Source: Jatrophihabitans endophyticus
Lineage (GTDB): Bacteria; Actinomycetota; Actinomycetes; Mycobacteriales; Jatrophihabitantaceae
Length of the DNA: 64,000 nucleotides
Direction: 5' to 3'
Assembly: GCF_900129455.1 (NCBI RefSeq)
Contig: NZ_FQVU01000002.1
Coordinates: 558,001-622,000, forward strand
A model generated the notes under the pieces. The model was not told where the DNA came from and did not search any database. It saw nothing but the letters and a program-made list of their open reading frames with translations. Below are positions 1 to 8,248 of the stretch, in pieces (within the stretch, counting starts at the first letter, position 1; every line of letters begins with the position of its first letter). The position numbers were made by a program, and so were the translations under genes.

Positions 1-1145
1 CCCAGACGTTGGGTGACCGAGAAGTCGAGGTCGGCCTTGTGCTGCGCCACGCGCTGTCGCGCCTGCTGCAACCGGCGCGGCGTGAGGCGGTCACCGAGGT
101 CGTCGATCTTCTGCTCCACGCCGGCGATGCGCGCCCGTTGTCGACCGGCCCGTTCGGCGCTGTAGCGCAGCCGCGCGATGACCGGCGCGACGAAGACGAT
201 GCGGATGCCCAGCGTGAGCGCTGCGACCAGCAACCCCGTCGCGACGGTCGTGCCCGCGCTCAACCCGGCGTCCTCGACGCCGTTCCACAGCGGCTTGAGC
301 TGCAGCCCGAGGACCAGGAAGATGCCGCCCTCGAGCAGGAAGGCGATGGTGCGCCAGTTGACGGACTCGGCCAGCCGGCTCGGCGCGGGCAGATGTCGCG
401 GCCCCATCGCGCCGGAGACGAGGCCCGCCACCACGACCGCGAGGACGCCGGACGCGTCGAGCAGGTCGGCGGGCAGGAACGCGACGAACGGGATCGTGAA
501 CGACACCGCCGTCGTCGTCACGGCATCGCGCAACCAGGCCCGGGCGACCACCCCGAGCAGGCCGACCACGAGTCCGAACGCGGTGGCCACCGCGACCGAG
601 TACACGAAGTCCACACCGACCCGCCACACGTGGGTCGGCGTGCTGATCGCGGTCGCGGCCGACGTCAGCAGCACCAGCGCGGTGGCGTCGTTGACCAGCC
701 CCTCGCCCTCGATGATGGCCGTGAGTCGCGACGGCAGACCGAGCTTGCTCCCGACGGAGGTGGCAGCGACGGCGTCGGTGGGGCTGACGACCGCGCCGAG
801 CGCGAGGCACGCGGCCAGCCCGACGCCGGGCAGCACGGCGTACGCGAGGTAGCCGGCGCCGACCGTGGTCAGCGCCACCAGGTAGACGGCCAGCGCGAAG
901 ATCGTGCCGAAGTTGCGACGGAAGTCGTGGCCCGGCATCCGTGTGGCGCTGGCGTACAGCAGCGGGGGCAACACCCCGTCGAGGACGATCTCGGGTTCGA
1001 GCTCGACGTGGACGCCGGGCACGAAGCTCATCGCGATGCCGACGAGCACCAGGCCGAGCGGGGCGGCCACTCCGATGCGATCGGCGACCGCGCTCGTGGC
1101 GACGACGCTGACGATGCCGACGACCAGGACCAGGGTCAGGTGCAT
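1..1145 (-). CDS. Cation:proton antiporter, CPA1/NhaP type (3' end outside window)
   Basis: Integral membrane antiporter expected to exchange Na+ (or K+) for protons. 381 residues are visible and the reading frame is still open at base 1, so the C-terminus is missing. The visible part has about 11 hydrophobic segments, an acidic pair followed by a conserved loop around residues 48-62, and the family hallmark EGEGLVND near residues 146-153, whose Asp is the usual ion-binding residue. After the last membrane segment (about residue 340) a charged, Arg/Gln-rich cytoplasmic tail begins. The ATG at 1145-1143 sits 6 nt after a GAGACT hexamer (1157-1152) and has no Shine-Dalgarno sequence, suggesting a leaderless start. 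It is divergent from the MFS gene, with only 39 bp between the two starts. Family assignment is firm; ion specificity is unknown. Confidence 0.85.
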   Translation of the reverse strand, partial: MHLTLVLVVGIVSVVATSAVADRIGVAAPLGLVLVGIAMSFVPGVHVELEPEIVLDGVLPPLLYASATRMPGHDFRRNFGTIFALAVYLVALTTVGAGYLAYAVLPGVGLAACLALGAVVSPTDAVAATSVGSKLGLPSRLTAIIEGEGLVNDATALVLLTSAATAISTPTHVWRVGVDFVYSVAVATAFGLVVGLLGVVARAWLRDAVTTTAVSFTIPFVAFLPADLLDASGVLAVVVAGLVSGAMGPRHLPAPSRLAESVNWRTIAFLLEGGIFLVLGLQLKPLWNGVEDAGLSAGTTVATGLLVAALTLGIRIVFVAPVIARLRYSAERAGRQRARIAGVEQKIDDLGDRLTPRRLQQARQRVAQHKADLDFSVTQRL

Positions 1146-1184
1146 GCGGACAGTCTCGCCGACGCGATCTGCTAGACACCGGAG

Positions 1185-2435
1185 ATGGCAGCCGACGCCG
1201 TGCGGGGCGGGTCCCGCCTGCGTGATCGTGCCGACTTCCGGTGGTTCTGGACCGCGGCCACGATCTCGGACTTCGGCACCTACGTCACGGGTCTCGCGAT
1301 CCAGGTCCTGGTCGTCGTCACCCTGCACGAGGGCGCAGCCGGGGTCGGGGTCGTCAACGCCGCCAGGTGGCTGCCCTACCTCGCGCTCGGCCTGGTGGTC
1401 GGCGTCCTCGTGGACCGGGTACGTCGTCGACCGCTGCTCGTCGCGACCGATCTCGCGCGAGGGGCGCTGCTGATCGCGGTGCCCGTGCTCGCGGTGACCG
1501 GTGGACTGACGATCGCCGTGCTCGCGGGTTTCCTGGTGGTGTTCGGATTGCTGTCGGTGGTGAATGACGCGGCCACGCAGTCCCTCCTCCCCCGGTTGGT
1601 GCCGGTTCGGCTGCTCACGCGGGCCAATGCCCGGCTCGACCAGAGTGACGCGGTGGCGCAGTCGGGCGGCCCCGCGCTGGCCGGCGGGGTGGTGGCGTTG
1701 CTGACCGCGCCGTGGGCCGTGCTCGTGGACGCGGTCAGCTACCTGCTGTCGGGCCTGCTGCTCCTGCGCGTCCACGTCGTCGAACCGCCCTCGGCACGTC
1801 TCTCGCTCCGCGGCGTCGGTAGGGAGGCCCGCGAGGGGTTGCGCTGGATCTACCGCCATCGGACGCTGCGCCCCTACGCCCTCGGCACGCACGCGTGGTT
1901 CCTGTGCTTCGCCGTGGTCAACGTCGTCGTCCCGCCGTTCGCGTTGCGCACCCTGCACCTCGGCGCCGTCGGCCTCGGGATCGCCCTCGCCGCGGGTGGC
2001 GTCGGCGCCCTTCTCGGTGCGCTCGCCGCGCCCGGGCTCGGCGCCAGGTGGGGCGCCGGCCGCGTGGTCATCGCCGGCCACGCCGGCACCGCCGTCGCCG
2101 TCGCGTTGCTCGCCCTGAGCTGGGGCCCCGGCGCGGGATGGCTCGTCTTCGGCGTGGGCGAGCTGGCCCTCGGCCTGGCCATGGGGAGCGCCAACGCGAA
2201 CGAGATGGCCTACAAGCAGTCGATCACCCCTGACCGGTTGCAGGGCCGCAGCAACGCCATCATGCGGTCGACCAATCGCGCGATGATCGTCGTCGGGGCG
2301 CCGCTCGGCGGGCTGCTCGCCGACGCGATCGGCTTCCGCGTCGTCCTGTGGGGGACGGTCGCCGGCTTCGTCCTCGTCGCCGCCGGGCTCGCGACGACGC
2401 CCTACCGGTCGGCGCGGCTGGCCGACGCCGCGTGA
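1185..2435 (+). CDS. MFS exporter (EntS/MFS_3-like)
   Basis: 416-residue major facilitator transporter of the 12-helix type. It begins with the RDxxDFRWFW N-terminus typical of enterobactin-exporter-like (MFS_3) proteins. The loop between helices 2 and 3 carries the basic VDRVRRRP segment (about residues 86-93), equivalent to motif A. The middle contains a long cytoplasmic loop around residues 195-230. The ATG is preceded directly by GGAG with no spacing, too close to act as a Shine-Dalgarno site. A TAGACA hexamer lies exactly 6 nt upstream of the ATG, so a leaderless transcript is more likely. It converges with the SGNH esterase gene across an imperfect hairpin. Substrate unknown; a small-molecule drug or siderophore exporter is the family expectation. 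Confidence 0.85.
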   Translation: MAADAVRGGSRLRDRADFRWFWTAATISDFGTYVTGLAIQVLVVVTLHEGAAGVGVVNAARWLPYLALGLVVGVLVDRVRRRPLLVATDLARGALLIAVPVLAVTGGLTIAVLAGFLVVFGLLSVVNDAATQSLLPRLVPVRLLTRANARLDQSDAVAQSGGPALAGGVVALLTAPWAVLVDAVSYLLSGLLLLRVHVVEPPSARLSLRGVGREAREGLRWIYRHRTLRPYALGTHAWFLCFAVVNVVVPPFALRTLHLGAVGLGIALAAGGVGALLGALAAPGLGARWGAGRVVIAGHAGTAVAVALLALSWGPGAGWLVFGVGELALGLAMGSANANEMAYKQSITPDRLQGRSNAIMRSTNRAMIVVGAPLGGLLADAIGFRVVLWGTVAGFVLVAAGLATTPYRSARLADAA

Positions 2436-2453
2436 GCCGAGGGCTCAGGCGGC
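2427..2453. terminator. Imperfect hairpin between convergent genes
   Basis: Twelve-base arms 2427-2438 and 2442-2453 pair with one mismatch around a 3-nt loop. The hairpin spans both stop codons of the convergent MFS and esterase genes. There is no T-run, so a bidirectional terminator role is inferred. Confidence 0.45.
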
Positions 2454-3320
2454 GGACTTCGCGAGCTTCAGGACCGTGATGGTCCGTGCCGCCAGTTTCG
2501 ACTCGCCGAGCGCGTTCGGGTGCACGATCACGGGGTTCGTGCCGCCCACGACCGGCTCCACCCAGCGCACGCCCGGCGCCTGGCACGCGTCGTGGCCGTT
2601 CGACACGCCGCTGACGTCGACGTAGGTCGCTCCCGTCCTGGCCGCTGCGCGGCGCACCGCGTCGTTGAGCGTGGCCTGCTCGTGACGCAGGTAGGGCACG
2701 TCGCCCTTCGCCACCGGCATCTGCGGGAAGCAGCCGTCCTTGGCCGGCAGGATCCACGGGTAACCCAGGATCGCCACGCGGGCATGCGGCGCCTTGGCCC
2801 GCACCGCCTGCAGTGCCCGGACGAGCGCCGGGTAGGTCGTCCTCGTGATGGTGTCCTCGAACGAGGAGCCGTACTTGTCCTTGCAGGGGCTGCCCTGGCC
2901 GAGCGCCGCGGTGCCGAGCACCCCGCACTGCAGGATCGAGTCGATGAAGACCCCGCTGTCGTTCCCGCCGATCGTCATCGTGATCAGCTGCGTCCTGGCC
3001 GAGACGGCGTCCAACTGCGGGGCGACACCGGGGTACTGGGCCTCGAAGTAGTCCCCGGTCTCGGCGCCGCCGCACGTGACGTCGGTGAGCGTCGCCTTGA
3101 TCGTGGCGGCGATGACGTGCGGGTAGTTCACCGTCGACCGCAGGCACTGGGGCGCCGCCGTCGGATCGGGGGGCAGCGTGCCCGAGGCTGCGCTGTAGGA
3201 GTCGCCGAGCGCGACGTAACGCAGCGGCGACGCGGCCGCTCCGACCGGGGACGGGCCGAGCACCGCGACCGCGGACACGGCGGCGCAGGCGGTGACCAGG
3301 ACGGTGGCGAAGCGGCGCAT
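2445..3320 (-). CDS. Secreted SGNH/GDSL-family lipase-esterase
   Basis: 291-residue exported hydrolase. An N-terminal signal peptide (about residues 1-29, MRRF start, hydrophobic core, AAA cleavage region) is followed by the SGNH blocks: GDSYS at 39-43 (nucleophile Ser41), Gly near 85, GGND at 118-121 (Asn120), and VHPN near 266-269 (His267). The usual Asp three residues before the His is not present (Val instead). This resembles the Streptomyces scabies esterase group, which works with a Ser-His dyad plus backbone contacts. Several Cys residues suggest disulfides in the exported enzyme. The natural ester substrate is unknown. The ATG at 3320 follows a GGGGG Shine-Dalgarno-like run. The gene is divergent from the CAP-domain gene over a 219-bp spacer. 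Confidence 0.88.
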   Translation of the reverse strand: MRRFATVLVTACAAVSAVAVLGPSPVGAAASPLRYVALGDSYSAASGTLPPDPTAAPQCLRSTVNYPHVIAATIKATLTDVTCGGAETGDYFEAQYPGVAPQLDAVSARTQLITMTIGGNDSGVFIDSILQCGVLGTAALGQGSPCKDKYGSSFEDTITRTTYPALVRALQAVRAKAPHARVAILGYPWILPAKDGCFPQMPVAKGDVPYLRHEQATLNDAVRRAAARTGATYVDVSGVSNGHDACQAPGVRWVEPVVGGTNPVIVHPNALGESKLAARTITVLKLAKSAA

Positions 3321-3478
3321 GAAGACCCCCAGTGGACGGCAACCCTGCCGAGCGACGGAACCGATCTGCTGCGGGGATCAACGAAACGGGGCTGTTCCGG
3401 TTACGTCCGGGCCGGCGGACGGGCGGCGACACATCCGACTATTGCCCGGGTTCCGGACAGCGGGTTTCATCTTGGCTT

Positions 3479-3496
3479 TACATTGGGCACAATGTA
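3479..3496. promoter_or_regulatory. Perfect 7-bp inverted repeat upstream of the CAP gene
   Basis: TACATTG-N4-CAATGTA, 44 bp before the CAP-protein GTG and inside the esterase/CAP divergent spacer. It is notably AT-rich for this genome. The form is that of an operator for a dimeric regulator; the regulator is unknown and none lies next to it. Confidence 0.4.
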
Positions 3497-3539
3497 GACG
3501 GCGGGACAGCGCGGGGACCGATATCGAAGAGGCCCACTC

Positions 3540-4076
3540 GTGTACCCCCGATCCCGCGCGCTGTTCGTCGCGCTGCTGACCTTGCTCGCCGTGCTGGCCA
3601 CGGCCGTCGTGACCGCGCCGGCGTCCTCCGCCGCGTCGCACCGGATGACGCGGCTCGAGGTGTCGTTCTCGAACTCCGTCGTCAAGCTCATCAACGCCCA
3701 GCGCCGGCAGCACCACCTCAAGCCGGTGAAGCTCAACCGCTACCTGACGCTCGCGTCCGACCGACACAACCGGGCCATGGCCCGCGTCAACACGATCTCC
3801 CACCAGCTCTCCGGCGAGAAGGACTTCGTCGCGCGCGACCGCGCCGCGGGGTTTCGGTACCGGTGCTGGGGCGGCGAGAACATCGGCGTCTCCGCCCGCG
3901 TGAGCCGCGCCGGCGCACGGGAACTGCAGTCGCTCATGTACGCGGAGAAGGCGCCGAACGACGGCCACCGCCAGAACATCCTCAACCGGCACTACACGAT
4001 GGTCGGCGTGGCCGTGCTGCGTGACGCCCGCAACGGCCGGCTGTGGCTCACGACGGACTTCGGCAGCCGCTGCTGA
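3540..4076 (+). CDS. Secreted CAP-domain (SCP/YkwD-like) protein
   Basis: 178-residue exported protein. A signal peptide covers about residues 1-32, cleaved near ASSAAS. The rest is one CAP domain with the expected residues: HNRAM at 76-80, GENIG at 112-116, and HRQNIL at 143-148 (the tetrad is His/Glu/Glu/His-like), then VGVAV in the last strand. Bacterial YkwD-type proteins are common and mostly uncharacterised; roles in the cell envelope or lipid binding have been proposed. GTG start at 3540, chosen because GAAGAGG lies 8 nt upstream and the signal peptide begins there. The protein is short for the family but complete, ending with a Cys two residues after a Ser-Arg. No operon partner is evident. 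Confidence 0.85.
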   Translation: MYPRSRALFVALLTLLAVLATAVVTAPASSAASHRMTRLEVSFSNSVVKLINAQRRQHHLKPVKLNRYLTLASDRHNRAMARVNTISHQLSGEKDFVARDRAAGFRYRCWGGENIGVSARVSRAGARELQSLMYAEKAPNDGHRQNILNRHYTMVGVAVLRDARNGRLWLTTDFGSRC

Positions 4077-4108
4077 CCGCCGCCACCGGAACGGCGCCGC
4101 GGCTGCAC

Positions 4109-4114
4109 TACCCT
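4109..4114 (+). promoter_or_regulatory. -10 hexamer of dcd (leaderless)
   Basis: TACCCT lies 6 nt before the dcd ATG and no ribosome-binding site is present. This supports the ATG at 4121 as both transcript and translation start. Confidence 0.5.
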
Positions 4115-4120
4115 TCGCGC

Positions 4121-4699
4121 ATGCTGTTGAGCGACGGCGACATCCGGGCCGCGATCGACGCCGGACGGCTCGTGCTCGAACCGTGGGAGCCCGACCTCGT
4201 GCAGCCGTCGAGCGTCGACGTCCGGCTCGACCGCTTCTTCCGCGTGTTCAACAACTCCCGCTACACCCACATCGACCCGTCGGTGCAGCAGGACGACCTG
4301 ACCACGCTCGTGGAGCCGGAGGGCGACGAGCCCTTCGTCCTGCACCCGGGCGAGTTCGTGCTCGGGTCGACGCTGGAGGTCGTCACGCTGCCCGACGACC
4401 TCGCGGGGCGCCTCGAGGGCAAGTCCTCGCTCGGCCGGCTCGGCCTGCTGACGCACTCCACCGCCGGCTTCATCGACCCCGGCTTCAGCGGTCACATCAC
4501 GCTCGAGCTCTCGAACGTCGCCAACCTGCCCATCGTGCTGTACCCGGGCATGAAGATCGGTCAGCTGTGCCTGTTCCGGCTCTCGTCCGCCGCCGAGCAC
4601 CCGTACGGCTCGCAGGTCTACGGCTCGCGCTACCAGGGCCAGCGCGGCCCGACGCCGAGCCGGTCCTCGCTCAACTTCCGCCGGTGGCCGACCGCCTGA
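4121..4699 (+). CDS. dcd: dCTP deaminase, probably bifunctional dCTP deaminase/dUTPase
   Basis: Converts dCTP to deoxyuridine nucleotide for thymidylate synthesis. 192 residues, the usual size for actinobacterial Dcd (about 190). Seen in the sequence: KSSLGR at 101-106 (phosphate and base binding), [18 protein letters not shown] at 112-129 with the catalytic Glu129, and GMKIGQL at 143-149. The Thr-Ala-Gly arrangement before the strand is found in the M. tuberculosis and Methanocaldococcus enzymes, which release dUMP directly, so bifunctionality is inferred. An upstream in-frame ATG at 4043 exists. I prefer 4121 because it gives the family N-terminus MLLSDGDI and because a TACCCT hexamer sits 6 nt upstream. 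Stand-alone gene. Confidence 0.95.
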   Translation: MLLSDGDIRAAIDAGRLVLEPWEPDLVQPSSVDVRLDRFFRVFNNSRYTHIDPSVQQDDLTTLVEPEGDEPFVLHPGEFVLGSTLEVVTLPDDLAGRLEGKSSLGRLGLLTHSTAGFIDPGFSGHITLELSNVANLPIVLYPGMKIGQLCLFRLSSAAEHPYGSQVYGSRYQGQRGPTPSRSSLNFRRWPTA

Positions 4700-4774
4700 C
4701 GCGGCCGGCCCGGGTCACCTCGCGCGAAGGGTCGATCGCACGCCGAGTGATCGTCGACGCAGGGCGAACGGCGC

Positions 4775-5875
4775 TCAGTTCAGCCGGGTCATCCAGCCGT
4801 GGGTGTCCTCGACCCGGCCGGTCTGGATGCCGACGAGGCGTTCGCGCAGCGCCGCGGTGACCGGCCCGCCCGCCCCGGCCGGGCCGTCGCCGATCGTGAA
4901 CTCGCCGTCGGCGCTGCGCACCGCGCCGATGGGGGTGACGACCGCGGCGGTGCCGCAGCCGAACACCTCGGTGATGGCGCCCGAGGCGCAGCCGTCACGC
5001 CACTCCTCGACCGAGATCTTGCCCTCCTCGGCGGTGTAGCCGAGCTCGGTGGCGACCTCCAGCAGCGAGGTGCGGGTGATGCCGGGCAGCAGCGTGCCGG
5101 TGAGCGCCGGCGTCACGATGCGCGCACCCGGGCCCGAGCCGAAGACGAAGCCGAGGTTGTTGCTGCCCATCTCCTCGACCCAGCGGTGCTCGAACGCGTC
5201 GAGCCACACCACCTGGTCGCACCCGTGCGCCGCGGCCTCGGCGGTGGCGGCGAAGGAGGCCGCGTAGTTGCCGCCGCACTTCACCTCGCCGGTGCCGCCG
5301 GGCGCCGCGCGGGTGTACTCGGTCGACAGCCACACCGTCACCGGCCGCACGCCGCCGCTGAAGTAGTCGCCGGCTGGTGAGGCGATGAGCAGGTACGCGA
5401 ACGAGCTCGACGGCGCGTTGACGCCCAGCCCGTCCTGCGTCGCGATCATGAATGGCCGCAGGTACAGCGACTGGTCGACCGGCTGCGGGACCCACTGCTC
5501 GTCGATCCCGACGAGCGCGCGCAACGACTCGACGAACAGCTCGGTCGGCAGCTCGGCCATGGCCATGCGGCGCGCCGAGCGCTGCATACGCTCGGCGTTC
5601 GCCTCCGGGCGGAACGCGGCGACCGAGCCGTCGACCTGCCGGTAGGCCTTCAGACCCTCGAAGATCTCCTGGCCGTAGTGCAGCACCGCGCTCGCGGGCT
5701 CCAGCGAGATCGGGCCGTAGGGCAGGACGCGACCCTCGTCCCAGCCGCCGTCGACCGTCCAATCGATGCGCACCATGTGATCGGTGAAGTGCTTGCCGAA
5801 TCCCGGGGCAGCCAGGACGGCCTCGCGATCGGCGTCGGAGGCCGGTTGCGGGTTGCGAGCCACGCTGAAGGTCAT
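4775..5875 (-). CDS. ilvE: Branched-chain amino acid aminotransferase
   Basis: Class IV PLP-dependent transaminase making Leu, Ile and Val from their 2-oxo acids with glutamate. 366 residues, normal for the BCAT2/actinobacterial form. Seen: HYGQEIFEGLKAY near 66-78, the phosphate-binding LRPF near 139, the catalytic lysine Lys199 in GEVKCGGNYAAS, and EEMGSNNLGF near 234. The ATG at 5875 is 6 nt after a near-perfect TAGAAT hexamer and has no Shine-Dalgarno site. It is the only amino-acid biosynthesis gene nearby and converges with dcd. Confidence 0.96.
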   Translation of the reverse strand: MTFSVARNPQPASDADREAVLAAPGFGKHFTDHMVRIDWTVDGGWDEGRVLPYGPISLEPASAVLHYGQEIFEGLKAYRQVDGSVAAFRPEANAERMQRSARRMAMAELPTELFVESLRALVGIDEQWVPQPVDQSLYLRPFMIATQDGLGVNAPSSSFAYLLIASPAGDYFSGGVRPVTVWLSTEYTRAAPGGTGEVKCGGNYAASFAATAEAAAHGCDQVVWLDAFEHRWVEEMGSNNLGFVFGSGPGARIVTPALTGTLLPGITRTSLLEVATELGYTAEEGKISVEEWRDGCASGAITEVFGCGTAAVVTPIGAVRSADGEFTIGDGPAGAGGPVTAALRERLVGIQTGRVEDTHGWMTRLN

Positions 5876-5881
5876 GGCCGG

Positions 5882-5887
5882 ATTCTA
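5882..5887 (-). promoter_or_regulatory. -10 hexamer of ilvE (leaderless)
   Basis: On the minus strand TAGAAT is followed after exactly 6 nt by the ilvE ATG. This is the clearest of the leaderless promoter signatures in the window. Confidence 0.6.
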
Positions 5888-5940
5888 GGACGACCGAGCA
5901 AGCGCCGGTTCGTGCTCGCGGACGATCGGACGGCCGCCGT

Positions 5941-6582
5941 TCAGTCGTCGCCGCCGATGGCCGCGGCGAAGATCGGGGCGAGGCCGGCCGCGTCGTCGTC
6001 CGACGCCGCCATCATGACCGCCGGCAGTGAACGGGTCAGCATCTCCAGCAGTGCCGGCCGTCCGATCGCGCGGTCGTCGAGCCAGCGCAGCACGCACTCC
6101 TCGGCGTAGGTCACCCATCCCTGCGCGGCCAGGACCGCCGCCGCCGACAGCCGCAGGCCCAGCTCGCCGACCGCGTCGACGATCCGCTGCGCGAACGCGC
6201 TGCGCGTGCCGTCGACGATGGCCCGCATGTCGACGTCGCCGACCGCACCGCGGACGAGCGAGCGGTAGCTGTCGGGGTTCTCCTCCACGTACCCGACGAA
6301 GGCGGTGATGGCCGCCCGCAAGGCCGCCACCGGGTCGAGCGACGGGTCGGCCTCGGTGCGTCGCAGCATCTCCGCCGCGGCGGCCCGGGCCACCGCGAGG
6401 TGGAAGTCCTGCACCCCGGCGAAGTAGTGGAACAGCAGCCCGCGCGAGATGCCGGCCCGGCCGGCGATGAGCTCCACCGACAACTCGTCCAGGCGCCGGC
6501 TGCCCAGCAGCTCGACGCCGAGCTCGATGAGCTGGGCGCGACGAGCCTCCGGGCTCAGTCGCACCCGCTTCGCCGCCGTCAC
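5941..6582 (-). CDS. TetR-family repressor of the adjacent monooxygenase operon
   Basis: 213 residues from the GTG at 6582, or 216 from another in-frame GTG at 6591. I prefer 6582 because a TAGGGT hexamer (6595-6590) overlaps the first GTG and stands exactly 7 nt before the second. The N-terminal helix-turn-helix is clear (RRAQLIELG...ISRGLLFHYF, about residues 12-55 from the first GTG); the C-terminal ligand/dimer domain is unassigned. It is divergent from the monooxygenase, and the 78-bp gap holds two copies of a TTGA-N7-TCAA operator that cover both -35 elements. Autorepression and control of the monooxygenase/SDR operon are therefore inferred, with a substrate of that pathway as the likely inducer. 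Confidence 0.85.
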   Translation of the reverse strand: MTAAKRVRLSPEARRAQLIELGVELLGSRRLDELSVELIAGRAGISRGLLFHYFAGVQDFHLAVARAAAAEMLRRTEADPSLDPVAALRAAITAFVGYVEENPDSYRSLVRGAVGDVDMRAIVDGTRSAFAQRIVDAVGELGLRLSAAAVLAAQGWVTYAEECVLRWLDDRAIGRPALLEMLTRSLPAVMMAASDDDAAGLAPIFAAAIGGDD

Positions 6583-6600
6583 GGTGCTCACCCTACCGCT

Positions 6601-6653
6601 GTTGAACCGTAGTCAACTAGCTATTGACGCTCGTTCAACTACGGTCGTACGCT
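6601..6653. promoter_or_regulatory. Divergent promoters with tandem TTGA-N7-TCAA operators
   Basis: Operator 1 is GTTGA-N7-TCAAC (6601-6617) and operator 2 is TTGA-N7-TCAA (6624-6638). Their centres are 22 bp apart, about two helical turns. Operator 2 contains the TTGACG -35 (6624-6629) of the rightward promoter, with TACGCT as -10 (6648-6653). Operator 1 contains the TTGACT -35 (6617-6612) of the leftward promoter, with TAGGGT as -10 (6595-6590). An outer repeat, ACCGTAGT...ACTACGGT (6606-6613/6638-6645), links the two sites. TetR binding here would block both promoters. Confidence 0.65.
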
Positions 6654-6660
6654 CGGCCAC

Positions 6661-8214
6661 ATGACGCAGACCCCGGTCCGCCCCGGCCCGGCGACCGGCG
6701 GCCGACCCCGGCGCGGCGCGCGGCGCCACGTCGAGGTCCTGGTCGTCGGCAGCGGCTTCGCCGGCCTCGGCGCGGCCATCCGGCTGCAGCGCGACGGACG
6801 CGACGACTTCCTGGTGATCGAGCGCGGCCCCGAGGTCGGCGGCACGTGGCGCGACAACACCTACCCCGGCGCGGCCTGCGACGTCCCGTCCCACCTGTAC
6901 TCCTACTCCTTCGAGCTCAATCCGGACTGGACGCGCTCGTTCTCCCCGCAGCCGGAGATCCAGGAGTACCTGCGCGCGGTCGCGGTGAAGTACGGCGTGC
7001 TCGACAAGCACCTCTTCGACACCGAGGTCACCTCGGCGCGGTGGGACGCGTCCGCGAACCGCTGGCTCGTCGACACGACCGGTGGCGCGTTCAGCTGCAC
7101 CGTGCTGGTGAGCGCCGTCGGCGCGTTGGCCGAGCCCAAGCTCCCCGACATCCCGGGCATCGAGTCGTTCGCGGGCGAGATCTTCCACTCGGCCCGCTGG
7201 AACCACGACACCGATCTCGCCGGCAAGCGCGTCGCGCTGATCGGCACCGGCGCCTCGGCCATCCAGATCGGCCCCGCCGTGGTCGACACCGTCGCCCACC
7301 TCGACGTCTACCAGCGCACCGCTCCCTGGGTGATGCCGCGTCACGATCGCCGCTACCCCCGTGTCGAGAGCCTGGCCTACCGGCACGTGCCGTTCCTGCA
7401 ACGCGCCGCTCGCGAGGCGATCTACTGGGGTCGTGAGTCATACGTGCTCGGCTTCGCGCTGCAGCCCAGACTGCTCGACGTGGCGCAGCAGATCGCCCGT
7501 CGCAACATCGGCAAGGCCATCGCCGACCCGGAGCTCCGCGCCGCGGTGACCCCGGACTGGCAGATCGGCTGCAAGCGCATCCTCATCTCGAACACGTGGT
7601 ACCCCATGCTCGCCCGGGACCACGTCGACCTCGTCACCGATGGAATAGCGGAGATTCGCGCAAAATCGATCGTCTCGGTCGACGGCACCGAGCGCGAGGT
7701 CGACGCGATCGTCGTGGCGACCGGCTTCCACGTGACCGACTCCCCCACCTACGAGCGGATCGTCGGCAAGGACGGCCGCAGCCTGGCCGAGGTCTGGGAC
7801 TCCGAGGGGCAGCGGGCGCACAAGGGTGCGGCCGTGGCCGGGTTCCCGAACCTGCTCTTCGTCGTCGGCCCGAACACCGGCCTCGGACACAGTTCGATGG
7901 TCTACATGATCGAGTCGCACCTGAACTACCTGTCGAGCGCCCTGCGTGCGATGACCGAGCGGCAGCTGGCCACCTTCGAGGTCCGCCGTGACGTGCAGGA
8001 CCACTACAACGCCGGTCTGCAGGAGCGGATGGCCCGGACCATCTGGCAGACCGGCGGTTGCGCGAGTTGGTACCTCGACAAGTTCGGGAACAACACCACG
8101 CTGTGGCCGGGATTCACCTTCGCGTTCCGACGGATGACCCGCAGCTTCGACATCGCCAACTACGACACCACCGAACGCAGCGCCGAGCGCGACGTCCACG
8201 CCGTAGGCGCCTGA
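6661..8214 (+). CDS. Flavin-containing monooxygenase, Baeyer-Villiger type
   Basis: 517-residue class B flavoprotein monooxygenase using FAD and NADPH. It has the FAD-binding GSGFAG at 30-35, the ERGPEVGGTWRDNTYPG loop at 54-70, the BVMO-like fingerprint FAGEIFHSARWN at 170-181, and the NADPH-binding GTGASA at 195-200. The fingerprint is normally FxGxxxHxxxW(P/D); here Asn follows the Trp, so Baeyer-Villiger versus N/S-oxidation cannot be settled. Overall layout is like EthA and 4-hydroxyacetophenone monooxygenases. The ATG sits 7 nt after TACGCT with no Shine-Dalgarno, so it is probably leaderless. It forms an operon with the following SDR (34-bp gap) under the divergent TetR. Confidence 0.9.
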   Translation: MTQTPVRPGPATGGRPRRGARRHVEVLVVGSGFAGLGAAIRLQRDGRDDFLVIERGPEVGGTWRDNTYPGAACDVPSHLYSYSFELNPDWTRSFSPQPEIQEYLRAVAVKYGVLDKHLFDTEVTSARWDASANRWLVDTTGGAFSCTVLVSAVGALAEPKLPDIPGIESFAGEIFHSARWNHDTDLAGKRVALIGTGASAIQIGPAVVDTVAHLDVYQRTAPWVMPRHDRRYPRVESLAYRHVPFLQRAAREAIYWGRESYVLGFALQPRLLDVAQQIARRNIGKAIADPELRAAVTPDWQIGCKRILISNTWYPMLARDHVDLVTDGIAEIRAKSIVSVDGTEREVDAIVVATGFHVTDSPTYERIVGKDGRSLAEVWDSEGQRAHKGAAVAGFPNLLFVVGPNTGLGHSSMVYMIESHLNYLSSALRAMTERQLATFEVRRDVQDHYNAGLQERMARTIWQTGGCASWYLDKFGNNTTLWPGFTFAFRRMTRSFDIANYDTTERSAERDVHAVGA

Positions 8215-8248
8215 CCGGCCGTCGCACACACACCACGGGAGACACCGC

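Noticed and set aside
9..1175. Long open frames on both strands over the antiporter gene (9-1175 plus, 91-1179 minus)
   Set aside because: Their translations are Arg/Asp/His-rich and low-complexity, typical of alternative frames in GC-rich DNA; the antiporter frame at 1145-1 has membrane helices and family motifs.
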